From Hyphomicrobiales bacterium (GTDB taxonomy: Bacteria; Pseudomonadota; Alphaproteobacteria; Rhizobiales; Aestuariivirgaceae), in assembly GCA_012032065.1 (NCBI GenBank), contig JAAURV010000166.1, forward strand, positions 1 through 7,001: 7,001 nt of DNA, read 5' to 3'. Position 1 is the first letter of the stretch, and each line of letters begins with the position of its first letter. A program made the translations under genes and the position numbers. Positions 1-6,573 of this stretch are shown piece by piece. The notes beneath the pieces were generated by a model. It was not told where the DNA came from, made no database searches, and saw nothing but the letters and a program-made list of their open reading frames with translations.

Positions 1-296
1 CTCCATCCCCCAGCGGCACCGCGCCGGGGAATTGAGCCCCTCGCGTAGGATGCCTTCACTATTAACCTTCCAGGCCAGCCCCAGCACTCGACCACGTCAG
101 CGGGAGCGCGAAGAACCGTCCACAATCATTGCGTTAGGGCCAGTGTAACAGCTTCGGCGGGGGCGTAAAGCACAGAAATCAGGCACTGCACCCTTCCACG
201 CATTCGCGTGGCCGGGCTCAACATGAAAGTTACCCCCAGTTAACCCAACGTTGAGACGTTGCCGGATAGAACATGCGGTCTGGGGTCACAGGGTAA
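1..296. other. Upstream non-coding stretch, no convincing gene
   Basis: No frame gives a recognisable protein. On the minus strand a GTG at 59-57 is preceded six bases upstream by a GGAAGG ribosome-binding-like sequence (plus-strand positions 66-71) and stays open for 19 codons to the window edge, so the 5' end of a divergent gene may lie here. That is too short to identify. An in-frame TAA at 294-296 closes the kinase frame upstream, so the kinase does not begin in this stretch. Two small hairpins are listed separately. No clear -35/-10 pair was found for the downstream operon, although its promoter is expected here. Confidence 0.5.
196..261. other. Two small perfect hairpins upstream of kinase operon
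   Basis: CCACGC-ATTC-GCGTGG at 196-211 and CAACGT-TGAG-ACGTTG at 246-261 are both perfect 6-bp inverted repeats with 4-base spacers, 34 bp apart. They could be operator half-sites or the ends of a short leader. Stems of this size also occur by chance in GC-rich DNA, and neither is followed by a T-run, so they are not terminators. The functional reading is speculative. Confidence 0.25.
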
Positions 297-338
297 ATGC
301 GTACATTCGGCAACAGATGGTTCCGCGAAGGCTCGCTG

Positions 339-1169
339 ATGAGCGAGTTCTCGGAGCATTTTGGCCACAACGTGACCCGCCACAAGCAGGCGGTGGCGCT
401 CACCGCCGCGAAAGTCGACGCCGAGCTTGCCTCCAAGGCCAAGTCCGAATTCATCGCCAACATGAGCCATGAGCTGAGAACGCCGCTCAACGCCATCATC
501 GGCTTTTCCGACATGCTGGCGACCCAGACGGTGACGGGGCCCGAAAAGACCGTGCAATATTCGGGCTATGTCAAACAGGCGGCCGAACATCTGCTGGCGC
601 TCATCAATGGCATTCTCGATGTCTCCAAGATCCAGGCAGGCAAGCTCTCGGTCGACCTCGAACCCCTGAACCTCCGCCCCATTCTCGACTCCTGTCTTCT
701 GATCAGCGAGGCCAAGGCCAAGGAGAAGGGCATCCCGATCGAAAGCAACATTGCTTCCGACCTGCCCCAGATCATGGGCGACCCGCTGCGCTTGAAGCAG
801 ATTCTCATCAATTTGATCGGCAACGCGGTGAAATTCACGCCCAACAACGGCAGGGTCAAGGTCGAAGCAGCGACGTGGAACGCATCACACGCGGCCATCG
901 TCATCAGCGACACCGGCCCCGGCATGTCGCCCTCCGAGGTGGAAACCGCCATGCGGCCCTTCGGCCAGGTTGATGCAGGCTTCAACAAGCGCCACGAAGG
1001 AACCGGCCTCGGCCTCCCTATCGCTTTCGCGCTGGCGAGGTTGCATGGAGGCAATCTGCAGATCGACTCGCAAACAGGCGCGGGCACCCGGGTGACCGTG
1101 GTTCTGCCGCTCGCCCATCCGCAACAAGCCCAAGCCCACCATCAACCCCACCAAGCCGGTTTGCACTAG
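339..1169 (+). CDS. Soluble sensor histidine kinase (HisKA-HATPase_c core only)
   Basis: This is a two-component histidine kinase that should autophosphorylate and pass phosphate to a response regulator, which is not encoded in the window. With the start at 339 the protein is 276 residues. An ATG at 297 is also possible (290 residues), but it directly follows an in-frame TAA and has no ribosome-binding site, whereas 339 has GAAGG at 327-331, seven bases upstream. After a roughly 30-residue, probably helical leader comes the HisKA domain with the H-box SHELRTPLN (phospho-acceptor His44). The HATPase_c domain follows, with N-box Asn162 in GNAVKF, G1 box DTGPG at Asp191, F-box FGQVD, and G2 box GTGLGL near 221-226. 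All catalytic motifs are intact. There is no membrane segment, PAS, GAF or HAMP domain, so it is a cytoplasmic catalytic core that must take its signal through a partner or the short leader. It lies 12 nt upstream of the HerA-type ATPase and is probably co-transcribed with it. Family assignment is firm; the signal and cognate regulator are unknown. Confidence 0.93.
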   Translation: MSEFSEHFGHNVTRHKQAVALTAAKVDAELASKAKSEFIANMSHELRTPLNAIIGFSDMLATQTVTGPEKTVQYSGYVKQAAEHLLALINGILDVSKIQAGKLSVDLEPLNLRPILDSCLLISEAKAKEKGIPIESNIASDLPQIMGDPLRLKQILINLIGNAVKFTPNNGRVKVEAATWNASHAAIVISDTGPGMSPSEVETAMRPFGQVDAGFNKRHEGTGLGLPIAFALARLHGGNLQIDSQTGAGTRVTVVLPLAHPQQAQAHHQPHQAGLH

Positions 1170-1181
1170 GACAGTCACCCC

Positions 1182-3161
1182 ATGCAATCAACGCTCGCCA
1201 CCGCCATCCCGAGGCCCGCGCCGCAGATCGATCCGGTCGAGCGCGTCGGCAGGCTCGTGGCCGTGACCGGCGCCCACGCCATCATTCTGCTCGATGCAAT
1301 CACAACTCCAACTCCGGCGTGCACGACAAGAGCCCAGAAATCGGAACGCTGCTCAAAGTCGACACGCCGATGTCGGTGTCACTGGCGCTGGTCTCGGCGC
1401 TGAGTTCGCCCACGCCGACCCACACCAAGGGCGAACAGGAGTTGCGCATCGTCGAAGTCGAGTTCATCGGCGAACTACCGAAAGATGCCGACGGCAAACC
1501 GAAGGCTTTCCGGCGCGGCATCTCCTGCTATCCCTCGCTCGGCGATCTGGTTTACCGGGCAAGCCGTGAAGAGCTTGGCAAGGCTTACGCCTGCGATGCC
1601 GAAACCGCGATCCGCGTGGGCCACATCCAGCAGGACCCAACCATCCCGGCAATGGTCAAAATCGACGAGATGCTGGGCAAGCATTTCGCGGTTCTCGGGA
1701 ACCACCGGCACCGGCAAATCCTGCACCGTGGCGCTGATTCTCAGGCGCATTCTCGAAAAGAATCCGCAGGCCCACATCCTGCTTCTCGACGTGCACCGCG
1801 AGTATGCGCAGTCGTTCAAGGGATTTGCCGAGATCATCACGCCCGACAACATGACGCTGCCGTTCTGGCTCCTGAATTTCGACGAAGCGGTGGAAATCCT
1901 GATCGGCCAGCAGCCGAACCGCGAGACCGACGTGGAAGTGCTGCGCGAAATCATTCCGCTCGCCAAAATGCGCTACATGTCGAACCAGCGCCGCGACAAG
2001 AGCAATGCCTCCAAATCAGCCGTGATGGACAACGCCAACATCGGCGTCGACTCGCCCATTCCCTATCGCACCTCCGATTTGACCGGCCTCCTCGAAGAAT
2101 ACATCGGCAAGCTGGAGTTGCGCGGCGAACTGGCGCCCTACAAGCGCCTCAAGTCGCGCGTCGAAACCATCAGCCGCGATCCGCGCTACGCCTTTATGTT
2201 CGGAAGCCTGACCGTGCAGGACAACATGGCGGCGATCCTGTCGCGCATCTTCCGGATTCCGGTGAATGGCAAGCCGATTGCGATCCTGGAATTGGGCGGT
2301 CTGCCGTCCGAAATCATCAACGTCGTCGTCTCGGTGTTGGCGCGCATGGCCTTCGATTTCGGCGTGTGGAGTGCTGGCCGCATTCCCATCACCTTCGTTT
2401 GCGAAGAAGCGCATCGCTACGTGCCGATCGACAAGACCCTGGGCTTCGAACCCACCAAACGCTCGATCTCGCGCATTGCAAAGGAAGGCCGCAAATACGG
2501 CGTGTCGCTGTGCATCGTGACCCAGCGCCCGGCGGAACTCGATCCGACCATTCTCTCTCAGTGCAACACCATCTTCTCCATGCGGCTGACGAACGAGCGC
2601 GACCAGGAGATTCTGCGCGCGGGCATTTCCGATGCCGCGGCCTCGCTGCTCGAATTCATGCCCACCATGGGCACGGGCGAAGCCGTGACCTTCGGCGAAG
2701 GCGTGGCACTGCCGACGCGCATCAAATTCGACATGCTCCCGGCCGACGCATGGCCCAAGAGCAATACCGCCTCTTTCACCAAGAATTGGGCGAAGGATTT
2801 GCCGGACGACACCTTCCTGCACGAGATCGTCAACCGCTGGCGCGCGCAGACCTATAATCCGGACAGTGCCGACTATGCCGCCGAAGTGACCGGGCAACCG
2901 GCTGCTCCCGTTGCTCCAGCACCTGCCCCTCAACAGGCTTACGCACCACAACCGGGTATGCCCCCCGCACAGCCCTCGATCCGCCGCACAACGCCCCCTC
3001 CCGGCGCGATGCCTCCGCCGCAGTCGCCCTCGTTCGGGCAGCAGCCGATGCAGGGTCAATACCCCTCGCGCCCCGCGGCTGCCGCTCCTCCGCCACCGCC
3101 ACCGCAACAGCCCGGCCAGCAGCAAAGCCTTGCCAGCCTGATCAAGCAGTTCCGCAGCTAG
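1182..3161 (+). CDS. HerA-family (DUF87) ATPase, broken by two compensating frameshifts
   Basis: HerA/FtsK-superfamily ATPases form hexameric rings that move along DNA. Bacterial members act in DNA processing or, with effector partners, in phage defence. The corrected product is about 659 residues. Residues 1-38 read from 1182. A base is missing near 1297 (GATGC-AATCAC; GATGCC or GCAAAT expected), and the frame then runs 1298-1699. An extra A at 1700/1701 restores the original frame to the stop at 3159-3161. Visible parts are an N-terminal HAS-barrel-like region (VGRLVAVTGAH to about residue 160), Walker A GTTGTGKS (about 173-180, Lys179), a Walker B-type strand ITFVCEEAH (Glu408/409), and a conserved region around VTQRPAELD. 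From about residue 574 a Pro/Ala/Gln-rich, presumably disordered tail ends in the short motif LASLIKQF. The second indel falls directly before the P-loop, so as written no single frame encodes a working enzyme. Both indels lie in one-to-three-base runs, which favours sequence error over decay. AGGAC at 1168-1172 is a plausible ribosome-binding site. No NurA, SIR2 or nuclease partner is adjacent. Confidence 0.88.
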
Positions 3162-3211
3162 CGGCTGCCGCAAGCCCGCTGACCATCTTTTCCGGACTTC
3201 GCGCAAAGTCT

Positions 3212-3863
3212 TCACCGCATGCGCGCGACCTTGCGTTCAAGTGCCCGCGACCATGCCGTCAGCGGGTAGCACAGCGCGAAATAGATGAGCGCCACCAGGG
3301 CGAAGATCAGGAATGGCTGGAAGGTCGCGTTGGTGAGAACTTGCGCGGTCTTGGTAAGTTCGCGGTAGCCCAGGATGGAAGCGAGCGCCGTGCTCTTCAC
3401 CAGCTGTACGAGAAAACCAACCGTGGGCGGGATCGCCACGGGCACGGCTTGCGGCAGGATCACCAGTCGCAGCTGCCGCAAGTAGTGGAGGCCGACCGCG
3501 GCGCTCGCATCCCACTGGCCTTTGGGGGATCGACTCCACCGCGCCGCGCCAGATGTCGCAGAGATAGGCACTGGCGTAGAGCGTCAAGCAGAGTGCCGCG
3601 GCGAACCACGCGGCCACATCGAGCCCGAGCACGGGCAAGCCGAAGTAGACGAGGAAGAGTTGCATGAGAAGCGGCGTACTCTGGAACAGCGCGATATGCG
3701 CCTGCACCGCGCGGAGCGCCGCTTTTGAGCCGCTCTGGCGCGCCATCAGCAGGAGAAGGCCAAGCACACCGCCGCCAATGAAAGCGACAACCGAGAGAAC
3801 TATGGTCCAGCGCGCGGCAAGCAGGAGATTGCGCAAGATATCCCATGTAGTGAAATCGTTCAT
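3212..3863 (-). CDS. Polar amino acid ABC transporter permease (second), frameshifted
   Basis: This is an inner-membrane permease of the HisM/GlnP type (His/Glu/Gln/Arg/opine family). It would form the translocation path with the permease encoded just upstream. The ATG at 3863-3861 overlaps the upstream stop as ATGA, which suggests translational coupling. The corrected protein is 216 residues, normal for the family. It has an N-terminal hydrophobic stretch (about 12-40), the QSTPLLMQLFLVYFGLP signature (about 61-77), the EAA cytoplasmic loop (about 118-139, ending LRLVILPQA) that contacts the ATPase, and a last membrane segment near 182-203. The frame breaks inside ESIPKGQWDAS: the coding strand has five C's where four are needed (plus-strand G-run 3524-3528). 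The sequence reads on perfectly in the next frame, so a homopolymer sequencing error is the simplest cause and a recent null mutation the alternative. The gene ends 50 bp from the convergent ATPase gene, and no ATP-binding subunit follows. Substrate cannot be told from sequence. Confidence 0.88.
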
Positions 3864-4528
3864 GCGGACCGCCCCGCGAAAAGCCGCCGACCGAAACGCG
3901 CCATGAGCCACCTGAGCGTGAGCGCCAGCACCAGGTAAATGACGGTGATGGCCAGATAGGTTTCAAACGCCCGGAAGTTGCGCGACTGAATGTAGTCCGC
4001 GACATGGGTGAGATCGACCACCGCAATCTGCGAGACCACGGCGGATTCGAGCATGGTGATGGTGATTTGGCCGACGAGTGCCGGATAGACATTGGCCAGG
4101 GCCTGCGGCAGCACGATCAAACCAAACACCATGGCGGGGCGCAGTCCCAGTCCCCTGCCCGCCTCGCGCTGGCTCTCCGGTACAGCCTCGATCCCGGCGC
4201 GGACGATCTCGATGGCGTAGGCCGCGAGATTGATGGTCATGGCGAGCGCTGCCGCCGTCAGTGCCGAAAGTCTGATGCCCAGGCTCGGCAATCCAAAGAA
4301 CACGAAGAACATCTGCACGATGAAAGGTGTGTTGCGGATGAGTTCGACGTAGGCCGCGACTGGCCACTTGCAGAGGCGGCAGCGGCTGGTCAGCACGGCA
4401 GCGCCCGCGATGCCGATTGCGGTGCCGACAAGTGCCGCGAGCGCGGTCAGTCCCAGCGTGACCGCCGTGCCGCGCAGGAACAGGCTGACATACGGCAGGA
4501 GCGCTCCGAAATCGAGCGCGTAGCCCAT
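3860..4528 (-). CDS. Polar amino acid ABC transporter permease (first)
   Basis: This is an intact 222-residue inner-membrane permease of the His/Glu/Gln/Arg family. Hydrophobic segments lie at about 15-46, 67-82, 88-108, 133-150 and 190-208. The family signature VELIRNTPFIVQMFFVFFGL is at about 61-80. The EAA loop, REAGRGLGL followed by GLIVLPQAL, lies at about 121-144 and should dock on an ABC ATPase. The start at 4528-4526 has a strong AGGAGG (4536-4531) that overlaps the stop of the binding-protein gene, leaving only seven bases between the two genes. Its own stop overlaps the next permease start as ATGA. This packing shows one transcript running binding protein, permease, permease. It is paralogous to the second permease and the two probably form a heterodimer. 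Confidence 0.94.
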   Translation of the reverse strand: MGYALDFGALLPYVSLFLRGTAVTLGLTALAALVGTAIGIAGAAVLTSRCRLCKWPVAAYVELIRNTPFIVQMFFVFFGLPSLGIRLSALTAAALAMTINLAAYAIEIVRAGIEAVPESQREAGRGLGLRPAMVFGLIVLPQALANVYPALVGQITITMLESAVVSQIAVVDLTHVADYIQSRNFRAFETYLAITVIYLVLALTLRWLMARFGRRLFAGRSA

Positions 4529-4535
4529 CGCCTCC

Positions 4536-5317
4536 TCAGAGATCGGGCGGCATCGGCACGAACAACCACTTCCTGGAGATGCCGTCGAGCGTTCCGTCCT
4601 TCTTCATGGCCGTGATGATCTCGTCGAGCTTCGCCTGCAGCTTCGGCTCATTGAGATTGACCGCCATGGCGGAAGGCGAATTGAGCAGTTGGAACTTCGA
4701 TTCAGGTTCGCTGGCCGGCTGTTTCGCGTAGACCGACGCGCCAACATCGTTGCCCACCACCATCAACTGCACCTGGCCGGCGAGGAATGCGGAGATGACG
4801 CCATTGTAATCGTTGAAGCGCTGGATATCGGCATCGGCGGGTGCCACCTTGGTGACTTCGGTATCCTCCAGCGTGCCGCGATTGACGGCGATGGATTTGC
4901 CCGCAAGATCGGCGGGGCCTTTGACGGCGAGGGATTTCGGCCCGATCACGTCGATCGAATAGGGCGCATAGGCTTGCGTGAAGGCCACCACCTTTTGCGC
5001 TCGTCGCTGACGCCGACGCTGACCAGCAGATTAAGCTTATGCTCGGTGAGCGAGGGGATGCGGTTCTGTCCGGTGATGCCGATCAGTTCCGGCGTCACGC
5101 CCAAGCCCTTGGCAAGTGCGTCGATCACATCGATGTCATAGCCCTGCGATTTCAGATCGGGGCCGGCCGAGGAAAAGGGCGGAAAGTCCTCGAAAATGCC
5201 GACCTTGATGACGCCCGCCTTCATGATGTCATCGAGTTCGTCCGCGAGTGCGGGGCCGGAGAGCGCCAAGAGAAGCCCCGAGATCAACAAAAACCGCTTC
5301 GAAATGCCGTTCTGCAT
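4536..5317 (-). CDS. Periplasmic polar amino acid-binding protein (SBP_bac_3), frameshifted
   Basis: This is the extracytoplasmic solute-binding protein of an amino acid ABC importer, delivering ligand to the two permeases encoded downstream. The corrected product is 260 residues, the usual size. A Sec signal peptide covers about residues 1-25 (KR, then a Leu-rich core, cleavage after ALA before DE). No lipobox cysteine is present, so it should be a free periplasmic protein. The mature start IKVGIFEDFPPFSS, the domain-closing SDERKKVVAFTQAY (about 104-117) and the ligand-contact region GNDVGASVY (about 189-197) are typical of family 3. I chose the ATG at 5317 because GGGA lies six bases upstream; a GTG at 5329 (four codons longer) would sit on top of its own AAGGGG. 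The frame breaks within ERKKVV: the coding strand has four A's (plus-strand T-run 4993-4996) where AAA-AAG needs five. The downstream half continues perfectly in another frame, pointing to a homopolymer error. Ligand identity is not determined. Confidence 0.9.
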
Positions 5318-5525
5318 GACTGTTCCCACCCCTTGTTTGCCTGTCCGACGGAGGCCGGTCTGGGGAAATGCTAACAGGAATTGGCGAAGGCCACTAAGAC
5401 TATTTCAGCGTAGCGCGCGCGTCTTCAGGCTCGCCGTTCAACGTTTCCGGGGGCTCCGCATGTTCCGCTACTGCCCGGCCGACACCGCTCCATTTGCAGC
5501 ACCACTCTCAACGCTGTCTCGGCGC

Positions 5526-5554
5526 TTGCACCCGCCTCCCACAGAAGCTATCTA
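5526..5554 (+). promoter_or_regulatory. Sigma70-type promoter of the tRNA-Gln gene
   Basis: TTGCAC at 5526-5531 and TATCTA at 5549-5554 are separated by exactly 17 bases. This fits a housekeeping promoter with transcription starting near 5561, about 15 bases before the mature tRNA. The rest of the gap between the binding-protein gene and this site (5335-5525) shows no gene. It must also hold the divergent ABC operon promoter, which I could not place. Confidence 0.6.
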
Positions 5555-5575
5555 AGCGCGGCATAGCGAACCCAT

Positions 5576-5649
5576 TGGGGGATCGTCTAACGGTAGGACC
5601 GCGGACTCTGACTCCGCTAGTCTAGGTTCGAATCCTAGTCCCCCAGCCA
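5576..5649 (+). tRNA. tRNA-Gln (anticodon CUG)
   Basis: This 74-base tRNA gene has an encoded CCA (5647-5649). The acceptor stem TGGGGGA pairs fully with TCCCCCA, discriminator G. The D arm contains GTCTAACGGTAGGAC. The anticodon stem GCGGA/TCCGC encloses the loop CTCTGAC, with anticodon CTG reading CAG. The T arm CTAGG-TTCGAAT-CCTAG is perfect. The weak U1-A72 pair is a glutamine identity feature in bacteria. No T-run terminator is evident immediately downstream. tRNA genes are common phage integration targets, and phage-derived sequence begins within about 65 bp of the 3' end. Confidence 0.97.
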
Positions 5650-5715
5650 AATCCCACCGGCCTTATGTATCAAGCGCAACAGGACATGTGAATCCCTTGG
5701 CGGTAGTTTCCCGGC

Positions 5716-6132
5716 ATGGCGCTTCCGTTGTCCATCTCAATGCTCCGAAAGAAACGTGATGCGATCCGTGACACGATTGCAGCCTATGAGCGGCGGCTAC
5801 AGCAAGCCCAAGCCGATCTTGCCCACATCAATGCGGCGCTCCGATTGTTTGAAGCCAGTGGCGAGCCGGAGGATTTCCCGCCCTATGTCGATTTGAACCG
5901 CGCGTTCCGGCGCGGCGAAACAACCCAATTCTGTCTCACGGCTCTACAGCAAGGTCCTATGGACACGCGGCAACTCACGCTGCTTCTCATGAACTCGAAA
6001 GGCTCGGAAACCGGCGACAGGGTCTTGTGCCAGACAATTGCCTTGCGCGTTGTGCAGACCTTGCACGACGGTCGCCACCGCCAACCTTCTGATCGGCGTC
6101 GCGACGGCGGCGGTCGCGGGGTCGCCAAGTAA
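5716..6132 (+). CDS. Small coiled-coil protein of unknown function with chimeric C-terminus
   Basis: The reading frame encodes 138 residues; an in-frame TAG at 5704 limits the start to 5716, and the ribosome-binding site is weak. Residues about 8-50 form an amphipathic, Arg/Gln/Ala-rich helix likely to be a coiled coil (LRKKRDAIRDTIAAYERRLQ). A middle part follows, with AFRRGE and then QQGPMDTRQLTLLLM, resembling a small winged-helix-like module. From memory, similar short proteins of unknown role recur in mobile regions of Hyphomicrobiales; no function is established. The family-like sequence stops near residue 116 (VQTLHD). The last about 22 residues are Arg/Gly-rich and out of character, and the same DNA read in another frame is the end of a phage capsid-cement gene. 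The present 3' end is therefore most likely a deletion or recombination junction near 6062-6070 rather than the native C-terminus. Confidence 0.6.
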   Translation: MALPLSISMLRKKRDAIRDTIAAYERRLQQAQADLAHINAALRLFEASGEPEDFPPYVDLNRAFRRGETTQFCLTALQQGPMDTRQLTLLLMNSKGSETGDRVLCQTIALRVVQTLHDGRHRQPSDRRRDGGGRGVAK

Positions 6133-6245
6133 CACCATCTGAAGTCGGGCGTTCCCGACTTCAGCATCATGAATCCAATCCCGCGCAACAGCGCGGATTG
6201 GTCCGCGTCCGGCTCAATGCTTCCTTCCGGGCGAACGATCTGTGA
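6062..6245 (+). pseudogene. 3' remnant of DUF2190-type phage capsid cement gene, interrupted by a palindromic insert
   Basis: Read in the frame of 6065, this DNA gives TTVATANLLIGVATAAVAG, matching the usual C-terminal part of DUF2190 (capsid cement/decoration) proteins, followed by SPSNT. After about 64 bases the expected last strand appears in another frame: VRVRLNASFRANDL and a TGA at 6243-6245, where VRLN-(A/G)-SF is typical of the family end. Only about 39 of roughly 110 residues remain; nothing upstream of 6062 in this frame matches the family. Removing 64 bases (about 6137-6200), which form two hairpins, rejoins the frames exactly. The TGA overlaps the next gene's GTG start (GTGA), preserving the coupled arrangement typical of head-gene clusters. 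The identification rests on recalled family sequence and not on a search. Confidence 0.65.
6139..6201. repeat. Double-hairpin (REP/MITE-like) palindromic element
   Basis: Two adjacent stem-loops lie here. The first, 6139-6164, is a perfect 11-bp stem (CTGAAGTCGGG with its complement) and a CGTT loop. The second, 6175-6201, has an 11-bp stem (CCAATCC-CGCGC against GCGCGGATTGG) with one bulged C and an AACA loop. Ten bases (CATCATGAAT) separate them. The unit sits inside the capsid-cement remnant and accounts for its frame change, so it looks inserted. No T-run follows either hairpin, which argues against a terminator, and no clear target duplication was seen. A second copy elsewhere would be needed to call it a repeat family. 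Confidence 0.6.
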
Positions 6246-6559
6246 TCGACGCATTTGCTTCGGCCATCGATGCGCTCTTCGCCGATCCCAATATCGGCGA
6301 AGACGCGCTGTGGAAGGCGGGCGGCGTCGGCGCTGGCGTCGCTGTCCGCATCATCCGTAAGTCGCCCGACCGCATGGCGGAATTCGGGGAAAGCCGCGCC
6401 GTGTTGTCGACGGTCGGTATCGATATCCGGCGCTCTCAGGTGGCAACAATCACGGAGGGCGATCTGATCGTGATCGGCGCCGAGACTTATCGAATCATCG
6501 GCGAACCGATGGGCGATGCGTTAGGGCTCGTGTCGGCCTGCGAGGTTGTAAAGGTTTGA
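6242..6559 (+). CDS. Phage head-tail joining (attachment) protein
   Basis: This 105-residue protein starts at GTG 6242, overlapping the stop of the capsid-cement remnant (GTGA). Its sequence (IDAFASAIDALFADPNIGEDA at the N-terminus, then VAVRIIRKSPDRMAEFGESR, a beta-rich middle, and a closing GDLIVIGAETYRIIGEP strand pair) fits the small head-tail attachment or joining proteins of tailed phages (lambda gpFII-like). Such proteins sit at the capsid portal so that the tail can dock. Short length, beta-rich C-terminus and position after a capsid decoration gene all agree. The reading frame is intact, but no tail, portal, terminase or integrase genes accompany it in the window, so it is probably a stranded prophage gene. 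Identification is by resemblance and context, not by a search. Confidence 0.7.
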   Translation: MIDAFASAIDALFADPNIGEDALWKAGGVGAGVAVRIIRKSPDRMAEFGESRAVLSTVGIDIRRSQVATITEGDLIVIGAETYRIIGEPMGDALGLVSACEVVKV

Positions 6560-6561
6560 AG

Positions 6562-6573
6562 CACGCTAGCGTG
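6562..6573. other. Perfect 12-bp palindrome between convergent genes
   Basis: CACGCTAGCGTG reads identically on both strands and lies just after the stop of the head-tail gene (6557-6559). It contains the stop (TAG, 6568-6566) of the minus-strand gene. It could be a short bidirectional stem (4-bp with a CTAG loop) or a protein-binding site; no T-run follows in the plus direction beyond mixed pyrimidines. Its role is uncertain. Confidence 0.3.

Noticed and set aside
1297..1701. Programmed ribosomal frameshifting in the HerA-type ATPase
   Set aside because: Neither site has a slippery heptamer or a following pseudoknot-like stem, and two opposite shifts would be needed to make one enzyme. Compensating sequence errors are simpler.
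339..3161. Known HerA-based anti-phage defence operon
   Set aside because: No SIR2, DUF4297 or nuclease partner is adjacent; the only linked gene is a histidine kinase, so a defence call is unsupported.
3154..3210. Bidirectional terminator between the ATPase and permease genes
   Set aside because: Only 5-bp stems were found (3154-3168 and 3195-3210), neither followed by a T-run, so a terminator is not supported.
2016..3215. 399-codon minus-strand open frame opposite the ATPase gene
   Set aside because: It is the antisense shadow of a GC-rich gene: Arg/Gly/His-rich with no domain, while the plus strand encodes a clear ATPase.
4004..4615. 203-codon plus-strand open frame opposite the first permease
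   Set aside because: Composition is that of an antisense shadow, and the minus strand encodes an intact permease over the same DNA.
4993..4996. A-run in the binding protein as a transcriptional slippage site
   Set aside because: Only four A's are present, too short for efficient slippage, and the same type of break occurs at unrelated runs in neighbouring genes.
6139..6164. Rho-independent terminator
   Set aside because: The 11-bp stem is strong but no T-run follows on either strand, and it sits inside the remains of a coding sequence with a second hairpin alongside.
6169..6360. 63-codon plus-strand open frame starting inside the hairpin element
   Set aside because: It overlaps the coupled head-tail gene in another frame, has Arg-rich shadow composition, and lacks a ribosome-binding site.
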